Translations under genes and position numbers: made by a program
In this document: piece after piece, positions 48,771 to 58,685 of the stretch
Layout: each line of letters begins with the position of its first letter
Numbering within the stretch: the stretch's first letter is position 1
Notes under the pieces: generated by a model
Told to the model about the DNA's origin: nothing
What the model saw: the letters and a program-made list of their open reading frames with translations, nothing else
The model's database searches: none
NCBI GenBank assembly: GCA_963762315.1
Contig: CAVXKO010000007.1
Location: 310,001-374,000, forward strand
DNA: 64,000 nt
Reading direction: 5' to 3'
Source of the DNA: RPQJ01 sp963762315
Lineage (GTDB): Bacteria > Pseudomonadota > Gammaproteobacteria > Steroidobacterales > Steroidobacteraceae

Positions 48771-50479
48771 CTAACTTACATTGAAGAACTGAAGCTCGCC
48801 GAACTGCTCGACGGTCGTCTTCAGCGGGCTCGCGGGTTCGCCCAGCCGAGCGGCCCACTCGTGCGCCTCGGCGAGACACTCTGCATAGATCCGCGTGCGT
48901 TCCGCGAGCGGCAGCGCCGTCGTGTCGCAACCACGGGCTTCGAGCGCGGCGTCGAGCGAAAACGCGTCGTGCGTCTCCCGATACTCACGATGCGACCACA
49001 TGCCCGTGCCCGGATCGAACGCGTACAGCGGCAGGAAACGATGGCCGTGTTCGGCGACGAATTCGACCGCCTCGACGATGAACGCGGCCTCGGCATCGTC
49101 CATCGCGTAATGGAATCCGACGCGACACCAGCCGGGCTTGATGCCCTGGAAGCCCTTGCGCACCCAGTCGCGATACAGCTCCGACGTCGGCTGGTCGATG
49201 CCGAGTAATCGATGCCCGTACGGACCCGCGCAAGAGCAACCGGCGCGCGACTGGATGCCGAACAGGTCGTTCAGCAGCACCGTCGCGAACTTCGGGTGCA
49301 GGTACCGGCCGCGCGCATCGCGCAGGTTGAACGACACGATGCCGATACGCCGCGACGGGTCCGGGTTGCCGAGGATCTCGATGCCTTCGTGCGGCGACCA
49401 CCTCGCCATCGCCCGCTGCAGGAGTTCCTGCTCACGCGCCTCGATGCGCTCGACGCCGATGCGACGCTTCAGGTCGAGCGCCAGCGCCGCCTTGAGCGTC
49501 TGCAACACACCGGGAGTGCCGGCCTTCTCGCGCTCTTCGACGTCCTTGATGAAGTCCTGGTCGATCGGGCTCACGTAGTCCACGGTGCCGCCGCCACCCA
49601 CGCTCGGCGGCAGGTCGCGCGAGTACAGCCGCTCGTTGAACACCAGCACGCCGCTCGAACCCGGGCCGCCGAGGAACTTGTGCGGCGAGAGGAACACCGC
49701 ATCGATCGAGGCGTCGCCGTCGCCCTGTGGCGCCGGGTTCATGTCGATCTCGACGTACGGGGCGCTCGCGGCGTAATCGAAGCATGCGTATGCGTCGTGG
49801 GCGTGCAGCAGCCGGGCAATTTCGCGGACAGGCGAGCGCATGCCCGTCACGTTCGAAGCTGCGGAGAACGCCCCGATGCGCAGGCGGCCCTGGTATTCGG
49901 GATCCTTCAGCAGATCGACTCGAGGTGCGCGAGATCGACGCTGCCGTCGGCGGCAAGGTTGACCTCGACCACCGTCGCGAGGCCCTGGCGCCAGGTCACT
50001 TCGTTGGAGTGGTGCTCGTAGGGTCCGACGAACACGACGGGCTGGTGCGCCTGCTGGAAGCGTCGGAAGCCTTCGACCGCCTCGGCTCCGAAGTGCTCGC
50101 GCATCAGGTCGCCCACCGCTCTGCGCGTGGCCGGCGCGAGCGCGATCCCGACGATCTGCTGCAGCTTGTCGATGGCGCCGGTGGCTCCGGTGCCGCACGC
50201 GACGATGCGGCCGTGGGGACCCGCGTTGACCGATTCCTTGATGGTGCGTTCTGCGGCGTGCAGCAAGCGGCTCATGCTGCGGCCGGTGAGGTCGTCCTCG
50301 GTGTGCGTGTTGGCGTAGATGCGCTGCAGGCTTTGCAGGTAGCGCTCGACGAAGACAAGGCAACGGCCCGATGCGGTGTAGTCGCAGTAGACCATCAGGC
50401 GCCGGCCGAACGGCGTGTCGAACGCGGAATCGATGCCGACGATCTGCGAGCGGAGGAAGTCGAAGGTCCAGGGAGTCAT
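48771..50479 (-). CDS. Class V aminotransferase / cysteine desulfurase-like enzyme (frameshifted)
   Basis: A PLP enzyme of about 569 residues after correcting one frame change near 49918. The N part starts MTPWTFDFLRSQIVGIDSAF and includes YCDYTASGR and GPYEHHSNEVTWR. After the change the frame continues GAFSAASNVTGMRSPVREI, AYACFDYAASAPYVEIDM and the PLP lysine in FLSPHKFLGGPGSSGVLV. A Cys-rich AGCSCAGPYGHRLLG follows. This resembles cysteine desulfurase/selenocysteine lyase-like proteins but is longer than SufS (about 410) because of a C-terminal extension. The start at 50479 follows the REP cluster. The substrate is unknown. Confidence 0.82.
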
Positions 50480-50498
50480 GGCGGGATTGTAATGCCTG

Positions 50499-50668
50499 CC
50501 CTCACCCGGCCTGCGGCCGACCTCTCCCGCAGGCGGGAGAGGTGAAATCACCACCCTCACCCGGGCTACGCCCGACCTCTCCCGCAAGCGGGAGAGGTGA
50601 AATCACCACCCTCACCCGGGCTACGCCCGACCTCTCCCGCAAGCGGGAGAGGTTTGGGGTGAGGGCCA
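50499..50668. repeat. Three tandem REP-like units, 55-bp period
   Basis: Units start at 50499, 50554 and 50609, each CCCTCACCCGG, a variable part, then CTCTCCCGC/GCGGGAGAGG and GTGAAATCACCA. Units 2 and 3 are almost identical. There are no unique spacers, so it is not a CRISPR array. The region lies between divergent genes (aminotransferase left, chaperonin right). Confidence 0.85.
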
Positions 50669-50792
50669 CCGTCTCTTGCAACTCACTGTTCCCGCTAGGC
50701 TTTTATCCCTCCGCGCTGCCAACTCTGCGTATTCCCGGCGCCCCCGCTCAAGCCAACAATGGGGCGTCGGGGTAACGCACGAGGAGTGCCCC

Positions 50793-52413
50793 ATGACGCA
50801 CAAACAGGTTCTGTTCCGCTCCGCCGCCCGGGAGAAGATCCTGCGCGGCACCACCCAGCTCGCCGAAGCGGTGCGTATCACCCTCGGGCCGAAGTCCAAG
50901 TCCGTCCTGATCCAGAAGAAATGGGGCGCGCCGCTCGTGTGCAACGACGGCGTCACGATCGCCAAGGAATTCGACCTCAAGGATGCGGAGGAGAACCTCG
51001 GCGCCCAGATGCTGCGCCAGGCGGCAGAGAAGACGGCCGACGCGGTCGGTGACGGCACCAGCACGTCGACCATCCTCGCCCACGCGATCTTCGCGGACGG
51101 CGTGCGCAACGTGACGGCCGGCGCCAGTGCGATCGACATCAAGCGCGGACTCGATCGCGCGCTGGCCGCAGCGGTCACAGCGCTGAAGGCCATGTCCCGC
51201 AAGGTCAGCACACGCAAGGAAAAGGCGCAGGTGGCGACCATTGCCGCGCACAACGATCCGCAGATCGGCGAACTGGTCGCCGACGCGATGGAGAAGGTCG
51301 GCGGCGAAGGCGTCATCACCGTCGAGGAATCGAAGACGACCGAGACCGTGCTCGAGGTCGTCGAAGGCATGCAGTTCGATCGCGGGTACACGTCGCCCTA
51401 CTTCATAACCGACCCGGAGAAGATGGAGGCAGCGCTCGAGGACCCGTACATCCTGCTGACGGATCGCAAACTGAACGTGCTCAAGGATCTCATTCCGCTC
51501 CTGGAGCAGGCCGCGAAGGCCGGGCGGCCACTGCTGCTGGTGGCCGAGGACTTCGAGGGTGAGGCGCTGGCCACGCTGATCGTCAATCACATGCGCGGCG
51601 TGCTGAAGTGCGTCGCCGTCAAAGCCCCTGGCTTCGGCGATCGTCGCAAGGCGATGCTGGCCGACATGGCGGTGCTCACGGGTGGCCAGGTTGCGACGGA
51701 AGAACTGGGCGTGAAGCTCGAGGATATCCAGCTCTCGGCGCTGGGCCGCGCCAAGCGCGTGGTGGTCGACAAGGACAACGACGACGATCATCGGCGGCGC
51801 GGGGGATCGCAAGTCCATCGAAGGGCGCATGGCGCAGATCCGCCGCGAGATCGAGAAGGCGACCAGCGACTACGATCGCGAGAAGCTCGAGGAGCGGCTG
51901 GCCAAGCTCGCGGGCGGCGTGGCGGTGATTCGCGTCGGTGCGCCGTCCGAGTCGGAGATGAAGTCGAAGAAGGACGCCCTGGATGACGCGATCAGCGCGA
52001 CGAAAGCGGCCGTGGCCGAAGGCATCGTGCCGGGCGGCGGGCTGGCGTTGATCCGCTGCATCGGCGCCGTGGAGGCGCTCGAGCCGGGCTGCGATGGCGA
52101 CGAGCGCACGGGCGTGCAGTGCCTCAAGCGCGCTTTGTCGGCGCCGACCCGGCAGATCGCCGAGAACTCGGCGGTCGATGGCGGCGTGGTCGTCAGCCGG
52201 ATGATGGCCTCGACGGGCGCGATCGGATTCGACGCGGCACGCCAGGAATACGTGGATCTCTACGAAGCCGGCATCGTCGATCCGACCAAGGTCATGCGCA
52301 TTGCGCTCGAGAACGCCGTGTCGGTCGCGAGCATCCTGCTGCTTACCGAAGCGACCATGACGGAGTTGCCGGAGAAGGAGAAGGCGCCCGCGCTCGAGGG
52401 CGCGGAGATGTGA
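50793..52413 (+). CDS. groEL: GroEL-type chaperonin paralogue (frameshifted)
   Basis: A 60-kDa chaperonin of about 540 residues. Family motifs: RITLGPKSKSVLIQKKWG, NDGVTIAKEF, VGDGTSTSTILAHAIF, GYTSPYFITDPEKM and AVKAPGFGDRRKAML. After a one-base change near 51785 the second frame gives GRMAQIRREIEKATSDYDRE and VAEGIVPGGGLALIR. The C terminus (EKAPALEGAEM) lacks the GGM tail of the housekeeping GroEL, and there is no groES gene next to it. It is therefore probably a secondary copy with a specialised role. GAGGAG precedes the ATG at 50793. No CIRCE or clear heat-shock promoter was found upstream; the REP cluster lies there instead. Confidence 0.9.
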
Positions 52414-52417
52414 GCGG

Positions 52418-52525
52418 CCCTCACCCGCCGGGAAAACAGGGGACATTCTCCATTTTTCGGCGGTGCCGAAAAAGGAGAATGTCCCCTGTCTTTCCCGGCG
52501 ACCTCTCCCGCAAGCGGGAGAGGTG
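52418..52525. repeat. REP-like unit split by another palindrome
   Basis: The left part CCCTCACCCGCCG and the right part GCGACCTCTCCCGCAAGCGG are the two halves of one REP unit, separated by the 67-base palindrome at 52430-52496. Removing the palindrome restores an ordinary unit, so it is nested. The segment follows the chaperonin stop. Confidence 0.7.
52430..52496. terminator. 67-base hairpin after the chaperonin gene
   Basis: A near-perfect inverted repeat with arms containing CAGGGGACATTCTCC and GGAGAATGTCCCCTG, inner TTTTTCGGC/GCCGAAAAA and a 3-base loop. Its position 17 bases after the groEL-like stop would let it stop transcription. It shares GGGACATTC/GAATGTCCC with the hairpin at 53875-53922, so it is also a member of a repeat family. 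Confidence 0.5.
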
Positions 52526-52620
52526 AAGCAGCACTCAGCACTTTCCGACAGTCGCCGGGGACGCGCCCGGCGCTAAGATCGAACCGACAGCGACCGGATC
52601 AACCCCACGGGAGCACCATC

Positions 52621-52866
52621 ATGTTGAAGCACTCTCACATTCCGCAGGTGGGCGCACAGGATCCCGAGCTCGAGAATTCGCCGATCGCCGTCGAAGAAGA
52701 CGAAGACACCGACGTGGTGCGCCAGCAGGTGCCCGGCGAACCGGTGTGCTTCTTCAACGGATCGAGCTACAAGCACGGCGAGTTCGTGGCCAGCGGCTCG
52801 CAGGTGCTGAAGTGCAGCTACGGGGTCTGGATCGAGTCCGGCTCCCTCGACGACCGCAGTCCCTGA
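52621..52866 (+). CDS. Small hypothetical protein with conserved CFFNG/CSYG segments
   Basis: An 81-residue acidic protein without signal peptide or membrane segment. The N half is rich in Glu/Asp (NSPIAVEEDEDTDVV); the C half has EPVCFFNGSSYKHGEFVASG and LKCSYGVWIESGS. The pattern of Cys, Tyr and Gly resembles DUF1496-type small proteins, but the match is weak. GGGAG lies seven bases before the ATG. It stands alone between the chaperonin and the metallopeptidase. Function is unknown. Confidence 0.65.
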   Translation: MLKHSHIPQVGAQDPELENSPIAVEEDEDTDVVRQQVPGEPVCFFNGSSYKHGEFVASGSQVLKCSYGVWIESGSLDDRSP

Positions 52867-53009
52867 AACGGCGGCAGCCAGAGCGTAACGGCCACCCCGC
52901 TGCCCGGACAGCGGACACTTTCGCGGACACATTTCCCGACCGGCTCCCGATGCCTTAATCTCTCGTCCGGGGATGGGATCCTTGGGTTCGGTCGAGGGAG
53001 AGTTTTCGT

Positions 53010-53862
53010 ATGGATATCGAAGGACGCCAGCGCAGCAGCAACGTCGAGGACCGGCGCGGCATGAGCCCCGTGCGCACCGGCGTGGGCCTGAGCCTTGGCG
53101 GCATCATCTTCCTGTTCGTGCTGAGCCTGCTCGGTATCAACCCGCTGCCTTTCCTCGGCGTCGCGACCAAGCAGCCGGAAGTGCAGATGCAGCAGTCGCA
53201 GCAGCCTTACCAGGAGTCGGCGTCCGAAGCGCAGCTCAGCCAGTTGGCCGGCGTGACGCTCGCGGAAACCGAGCAGACCTGGAACCGGCTCTTTGGCGGC
53301 AAGTACCCGACCGCCGACCATGGTGTTGTTCAACCAGCTGACGCCCACCGCGTGCGGCACGGGCGAGGCTGCCATGGGGCCGTTCTATTGCCCGCTCGAC
53401 CAGAAGGTCTACCTCGATCTCTCGTTCTTCCAGGAACTCGACCAGAAATTCGGCGCGCCCGGCGATTTCGCCCAGGCGTATGTCATCGCGCACGAAGTGG
53501 GCCACCACGTGCAGAACCTGACGGGCACCGCGCAGAAGGTGCAGCAGGCGCAGCAGCGCGCGCGCAGCAAGGCCGAGGCGAACCAGTACTCGGTGATGCT
53601 GGAACTGCAGGCGGACTGCTATGCCGGTGTCTGGGCGCGCGATGCGGCCCCGCGCCTGAAGATCACGCAGCAGGACATCGAGGAAGGCATGCGGGCGGCG
53701 ACGGCCATCGGCGACGATCGCCTGCAGCGGGCGACCCAGGGACGGATCGTGCCGGACGCGTTCACGCACGGCAGCTCGGAGCAGCGCGTGCGCTGGCTGA
53801 TGGCGGGCATGAATTCGGGCGACCCGAACGCCTGCGACACCTTCAACGCCCCAAGCCTCTAG
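53010..53862 (+). CDS. YpfJ-family neutral zinc metallopeptidase (frameshifted)
   Basis: A membrane-anchored metallopeptidase of about 284 residues. The N part, from the ATG at 53010, has RTGVGLSLGGIIFLFVLSLL as a membrane anchor. After a one-base change near 53317 the catalytic part continues MVLFNQLTPTACGTGEAAMG and PFYCPLDQKVYLDLSFF, then AYVIAHEVGHHVQNL with the zinc motif HEVGHH, and LELQADCYAGVWA with the third ligand Glu. The order matches the YpfJ family. Substrate is unknown. It converges with the AttH-like gene, with a hairpin between them. Confidence 0.88.
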
Positions 53863-53874
53863 GAAAAATAGGAA

Positions 53875-53922
53875 AATAGGGACATTCACGGTTTTTTTGA
53901 AAACCGTGAATGTCCCCTATTC
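53875..53922. terminator. Bidirectional hairpin between convergent genes
   Basis: The inverted repeat ATAGGGACATTCACGGTTTT / AAAACCGTGAATGTCCC..TAT has a 4-base loop, with A-rich sequence on the left and T-containing sequence on the right. It lies between the YpfJ-type stop (53862) and the AttH-like stop (53923), so it can terminate both. The core GGGACATTC is shared with 52430-52496. Confidence 0.65.
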
Positions 53923-55030
53923 TTACATCTCCATCTTGCCGGCGTAGCCGGTGAGCTCGAGGTAGCCGCGGCCAGCGGTGGCGCCATCGGATGAGCGCAG
54001 CGGTCACCGGCCCTTCCCAGTAGATCGTGCCCGTGCTCGCACGCGAGTCCAGCTCGGCATCCTGCATCAGCGGCTCGACCGCGTAGGTACGATCGCCCAC
54101 GCGTACTCGCCACTGCACGGGGTAGGTCACACCCGTTCTCGGCGACTTCCAGGTGCGTCCCGGCATCCACTCGACGGCATCCGGGCCGAAAACCTGCACG
54201 GATCCGTCGGCCGATCGCAGCGTCGCCGCGGCCCAGCGTTCGCCGCCGCGCTCGTCACGCATGCGAAACGCCATCAGCGCACCGCCGTCCTCGAGGTTGA
54301 TACCCATCCAGTCCCAGCCCTGCGCGTCGACGTCCACGTAGTCGCTCGACCACTCGTGATCGAACCACGCCTCGCCGGACACCTTCTGCCGGCGGCCGTC
54401 GATCGTCATTTCACCTACGACCTTGAGTTGCGGGAGACTGTAGTAGTGGCTTGCGGCACGCGGGTCGGGGCCCTTGCGGCTGTAGCCGCGATCGCCCTGC
54501 AGGAGCGGCAACTGCCGGGCTTCGAGATCCAGCGCAATGCTGAAATCCTCGCCCTTCACCACGGCGTGATAGCGGCCGTCGGCGACTTGCCGGAGCGACC
54601 AGTCGTCGAGACGCACGTCGGTGACGCCCTCTTTCGACTCTGCGAGGCCGAAGCCGGCGCGCGCCGAACGCTCTGCATGCCGCAGCCGGCCGGATTGCGG
54701 ATCGGCGATCGCCGCATGCGCGAACAACACCTGTCTTGGAGCGAACTTGCTCGGGTTCTGCTCGGCAATGCCTGGGCGCACTCGAAAGAACGTCACCTGG
54801 AATCCGTGCGAACGTTGCTGCTCGTCCTTGACCCAGCCCGTCACGTACCACCATTCGAGGCGATAGTCGGGATGCGCGCCCTCGTCGTGAGGGAATTGCA
54901 GTTCGACGCCGGGCACGACCGCTGGGTAAGCGACCTCGGCGTGCGCAACGCGGAGGACGGAGAGGAACAGCAGGAAGACGAGAAGAATAAGAAGACGACC
55001 CTCACCCGCCCTGCGGGCGACCTCTCCCAC
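53923..55030 (-). CDS. AttH/lipocalin-like protein (carotenoid 1,2-hydratase-type annotation), frameshifted
   Basis: About 369 residues if started at the GTG at 55030. A signal peptide LLILLVFLLFLSVLRVAHA is followed by FPHDEGAHPDYRLEWWYVTG, the first AttH motif. Then come HGFQVTFFRVRP, WFDHEWSSDYVDVDAQGWDW and GALMAFRMRDE, which make the lipocalin-like double barrel. A one-base change near 53990 is needed to reach the natural end DGATAGRGYLELTGYAGKME. Such proteins follow an ABC permease and ATPase in many Gram-negatives and probably bind a lipid or hydrophobic ligand in the periplasm. No ATG precedes the signal peptide; the likely start lies inside a REP repeat, which is odd. Confidence 0.7.
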
Positions 55031-55170
55031 TGAAGTGGGAGAGGTGAGAATCCCCTCACCCGCGCGCCGCGCGACCTCTCCCGCAAGCGGGAGAGGTAGG
55101 AATCCCCTCGCCCGCTTGCGGGAGAGGGTGCGAGTGTCGACGTGAACACGTCGATGCGAGGGGTGAGGGC
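55000..55170. repeat. REP-like cluster between permease and AttH-like genes
   Basis: Three units: 55000 (hairpin CTCTCCCACT..AGTGGGAGAG), 55052 (CTCTCCCGC/GCGGGAGAG) and a half unit from about 55105 that ends in GGGTGAGGGC. On the minus strand the repeats are open in the frame of both flanking genes, so the two would be read as one long protein. Confidence 0.8.
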
Positions 55171-55173
55171 TTC

Positions 55174-57733
55174 TCACCAGTCCTCCTTGACGGCGCGCAC
55201 CACATCGTCGCTCATCGCTTGCCGTCCGCTGAACGCAGAGGTCAGCGCAGCGGCGGCGATGAGTACGACGCTGAGGATTGCGAGCACGGCCCAGGGCACG
55301 TGCACATCCATCGTCCAGTGAAACGACTGCCGGTTCACGACATAGATCAGGATCAGGCTGACGACCGCGCCGACCACGAGCCCAGCGATCACGCCGATCG
55401 TCGCCGAGCGCGGCCCCCTCGAACGCCAGCATCTTGCCGATCTCGCGACGCGTGACGCCGAGGTGCCGCAGCATGCCGAACTCGCCGCGTCGAGCGAGCA
55501 CCTGCGAACTCGTGCTTGCGCTGATGCCGAACAGGCCGATCAGCACGGCGACTGCTTCGAGAAGGTACGTCACTGCAAACGTGCGATCGAAGACCGCGAG
55601 CGACAGCTTGCGGATCTCGCGCGGCACCGCGACTTCGTAATCGCCATTCGAGCCGAGCACGTCTCGCACGCGACCGGTCACGACCTCCGGATCCGCGCCG
55701 CTGGACAACACGAGAGCTGCGCTCGTCGCTCGATCGTCGCCCGTGTACTTGACGTAGGTATCGCGCGGCATGACGAGCACGCCGCCGGGCCGCTCGTAAT
55801 CCCGCCACACGCCGCGCACGCTCACGCGCACCCGCTGGCCGCCCAGCGGCACCTCGAACTCCTTCCCGAGGTCGAGGCCGCGCAGGTCGACGAGGGCCTC
55901 GGAAACCCACACCGGCACCGTGCCGGCCGGCGCGCGGCCGCTGGCGACGCGCCGCAGCGGCAGCAACTTCTGCACGGAGTCCTCGTCCAGCGGGCGGGCG
56001 ACGACGAGTACCGGCAGTCCGCCACCGGGCAGCACGACCTCCTGTCGCCGCAGGAAGTCCGCACGCTTCACCTCCGGCATCGCCGCCAGTGCGAGCTGAG
56101 CATCGTGATCGAGGTAAGAGGACTGGCCGGAGAGACCCGCGCGAACATACAGATCGGCCGGCAGCACACGCTGCATCCAGTCGTCGAGGGAGAGACGGAA
56201 CGAGAAGACCATGATGGCCATCGCCACCATCAGGCTGAAGCTCACCAGCACCGCCGCCACGCTCACGGTCGAACGGCGTGCCGTGCCGCGCAGTTGCGCG
56301 ACCGCAATCTGACGCCATGCCGGACCTCGTGGCTGCAGCTTGCGGAACGCGAAGGCGGCGAGGCTCGGGGTGATGAACACCGCCGCGAGCAGCAAACACG
56401 CGATGGCGGCGTATCCGGGCAGCGCGATCCCGTCGAGCGGCGGCAGCGCAAGGGACGCCAGTCCGGCGAGCGCGAGCACCGCCGCGGTCATCTCGTGCCT
56501 GCGCGCGGGGATCGGCGCCTCGTCCCCCGCCTTCAATGCGGCAGCTGCGGGAACCGCTGCGGCCTCGCGGGCGGGCCCGATCGTTGCCGCGATGGCAGCG
56601 GCCACCCCCAGCGCGAAGAACGCGAGACACTCGAGCGGATGCACGTCGAGCCGTGGCGCGAGCCCTTGGAAATAGCCTGCGCCGAGATCCGCGCCGAACG
56701 CGGCCAGCCCGGCACGCGCCACGACGATGCCGATTGCGACGCCCAGCGCCGACCCGGCGGCGCCCACGATCCCACCCGACAACAGGGACGCACCGAGCTG
56801 CTCGCGCACGCTCATCCCCAGGGCGTGCAGCAGCGCGATCTCCCGGCGGCGGCGCGTCACGGCGAGGGATTGCGTTGCGTAGACGAGGAAGGCCCCCGTG
56901 AAGAGCGCGACGAACGCCAGCGCCGTGAGATTCGAGCGATAGGCGCGCGTCAGGCGAACGGCGTCGTCGGACGCTTCGCCCGGCGTCGTGACCGTCACGC
57001 CGGGCGGCAGCAGCTTGGCGATGCGCTCGCGAACGACCCGCGCATCCGCCCCGGTGGCGACCCGTACGTCGATGCGGTCGAGCGTGCCGAGCCGCTGCAG
57101 GCGCCATTGCGCCGTGGCGATGTCGAGCATGCCGAGCGGCTGACGGTATTCGCCCCCCGGCAGCAGGCCGGCCACCTTGAGTCGCACGGTCTGCAGGGCC
57201 ACCTGCACGTCGAGGTCGTCGCCGACCGCGAGGCTCAACGACTGTGCCGCCGATGCGCTGAGCCACACGGAATTTTCCGCAAGCAAGCCCGTTCCGCTGG
57301 ATGCACGCCCCGCAGCTTGAGCGAGCGCCGGCTGCATCTTCGCTGCGCGGAATGGATCGATGCCGACGAGCTTGAGACTCCGGTCGCGCCCCCGCAGGCG
57401 AGCCAGCACTTCCACCGCCGGACTCGCCGCGGCGACCCCGTCGAGCCGGGCGATGCTCGGGAACAAGGCCTCGTCGAATCCGGCGCCCGCGGCCTGCACG
57501 GAGAGATCCGCCATGCCGAAGAGCGAGCGCGAGGCGCTCTGCACTTCGTCCGCAGCCACGCGATTGATGAGATAGACGGAGAAGCCGAGCGCCACGCCGA
57601 GCGCGATGGCGAGCACGGCCAGCACCGTTCGACCCGGCGCCTGTCTCAGGGGGCCGAATACTGCGGCATCCAGCAGAACCCGCACTGCCCGCGTTCGCGA
57701 CACGAAGGACGCGTGCTGCGCGACCGCACTCAC
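55174..57733 (-). CDS. ABC transporter permease, FtsX/LolC-like (frameshifted)
   Basis: A permease of about 850 residues with two FtsX-type halves. Membrane segments include AVLAIALGVALGFSVYLI, LTALAFVALFTGAFLVYATQ, VAVLIGLFGISASTS and, after a one-base change near 55412, MIAGLVVGAVVSLILIYVV and WAVLAILSVVLIAAAALTSA. The motif RRGEFGMLRHLGVTRREIG is the FtsX/MacB coupling region. Large periplasmic loops lie between. It ends VKEDW at 55174. Its start overlaps the ATPase stop by four bases (ATGA), so the two form one exporter, probably moving a lipid or lipoprotein-like substrate with the AttH-like protein downstream. Confidence 0.85.
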
Positions 57734-58398
57734 CCGCGCTCCCGCAACCCGGCGCGCGTCAGTTCGTACACTCGATCGGTCGTCGCGGCAGCCGCGGCCG
57801 AGTGCGTAACGAGGATCCCGGCCGCGTTGTCGCGCTTGATCTGCGCGCGGAGGATCTCGAGGATCATGGCCGCGTTGTCCGGGTCGAGGTTGCCGGTGGG
57901 CTCATCGGCCAGGACCAGGGCGGGCCGGTGCACCAGCGCACGTGCCACGGCGACGCGCTGCATTTCGCCGCCGGAGAGTTCGCGCGGCATGCTGTCGGCG
58001 CGCGTCTCGAGACCGACCGACGCCAGGATGTCGTGCACTCGCGCATCCGCCTGCGGACCCGCAGAGCCGTTCAAGGCGAGAGGCAGGCCCACATTGCGAG
58101 CGACGCTCAGGTGCGGCAGCAGGTGGAACGCCTGGAACACGAAACCCATGCGCGTCCGTCGCAGCAACGTGCGCTGGCTTTCGTCGAGCTGCGCAAGGTC
58201 GCGCCCTTCGAGCCGCAGCTCGCCGGACTCCGGCACATCGAGCCCGGCAATGAGATTCAGCAGGGTCGACTTGCCGACGCCCGACTCGCCGACCACGGCC
58301 ACGTATTCGCCGGGCACCACGGTGAGATTGATGCCGTCGAGCACGCGGCGGCCCGCCGGGCCGGCGTAGGACTTCGTCAACTGGCGGATTTCGAGCAT
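57730..58398 (-). CDS. ABC transporter ATP-binding protein, LolD-like
   Basis: A 222-residue ATPase. Walker A is VGESGVGKSTLLN, the Q-loop FVFQAFHLLP, the signature ELSGGEMQRVAVARAL, Walker B LVLADEPTGNLD and the H-loop LVTHSAAAAATT. This is the LolD/MacB group, which energises FtsX-type permeases for lipoprotein or lipid movement from the inner membrane. The ATG at 58398 starts directly at MLEIRQLTKSYA; no strong ribosome site is visible. It is coupled to the permease by a 4-base overlap and lies 35 bases after the acyl carrier protein gene. Confidence 0.92.
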   Translation of the reverse strand: MLEIRQLTKSYAGPAGRRVLDGINLTVVPGEYVAVVGESGVGKSTLLNLIAGLDVPESGELRLEGRDLAQLDESQRTLLRRTRMGFVFQAFHLLPHLSVARNVGLPLALNGSAGPQADARVHDILASVGLETRADSMPRELSGGEMQRVAVARALVHRPALVLADEPTGNLDPDNAAMILEILRAQIKRDNAAGILVTHSAAAAATTDRVYELTRAGLRERG

Positions 58399-58433
58399 GC
58401 GGGAGCTAATCGTAGGCGCATGGCGCCGCGGAT

Positions 58434-58685
58434 TCATCCTGCACGCAGCTTGGCTCCCAGGTAATCGACGCACTTGTCGAGGCTTGCAAGGCGGGAGTAT
58501 TCGGCTTCGGGCACGTCCACACCGAGCTCGCGATGCAGGGCGATCGCGAAATTGAGGGTATCCATCGAGTCGAAGTCGAATTGATCACGAAAGTCCACGC
58601 CCGGGATGACGCTGCCCGGGTCGACGTCCGGCGCAATCTCGGTCAGCAGACCCAGCACGCGTTCCGACAGTGCCGCACGGTCCAT
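58434..58685 (-). CDS. Acyl carrier protein
   Basis: An 83-residue carrier protein with the phosphopantetheine attachment serine in DQFDFDSMDTLNF near residue 40. The usual helix pattern is seen (ERVLGLLTEIAPD, LNFAIALHRELG, SRLASLDKCVDYL). The start overlaps the E2 stop by one base (ATGA arrangement), so it belongs to the 2-oxoacid dehydrogenase operon rather than to fatty acid synthesis. A dedicated ACP may accept the acyl group produced by E2 or by the acyl-CoA synthetase (inference). It differs from the housekeeping DSLD motif by Met after Ser. Confidence 0.88.
   Translation of the reverse strand: MDRAALSERVLGLLTEIAPDVDPGSVIPGVDFRDQFDFDSMDTLNFAIALHRELGVDVPEAEYSRLASLDKCVDYLGAKLRAG

Noticed and set aside
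50499..50668. Regular 55-bp repeats that could suggest a CRISPR array
   Set aside because: The whole unit repeats with no unique spacers, the repeats are internal palindromes of a dispersed family, and no cas gene is present.
53843..57733. One 1296-residue fusion of ABC permease and AttH-like protein
   Set aside because: The permease has its natural end (VKEDW) in another frame at 55174 and the AttH-like protein has its own signal peptide; the apparent fusion runs through REP repeats and two frame changes.
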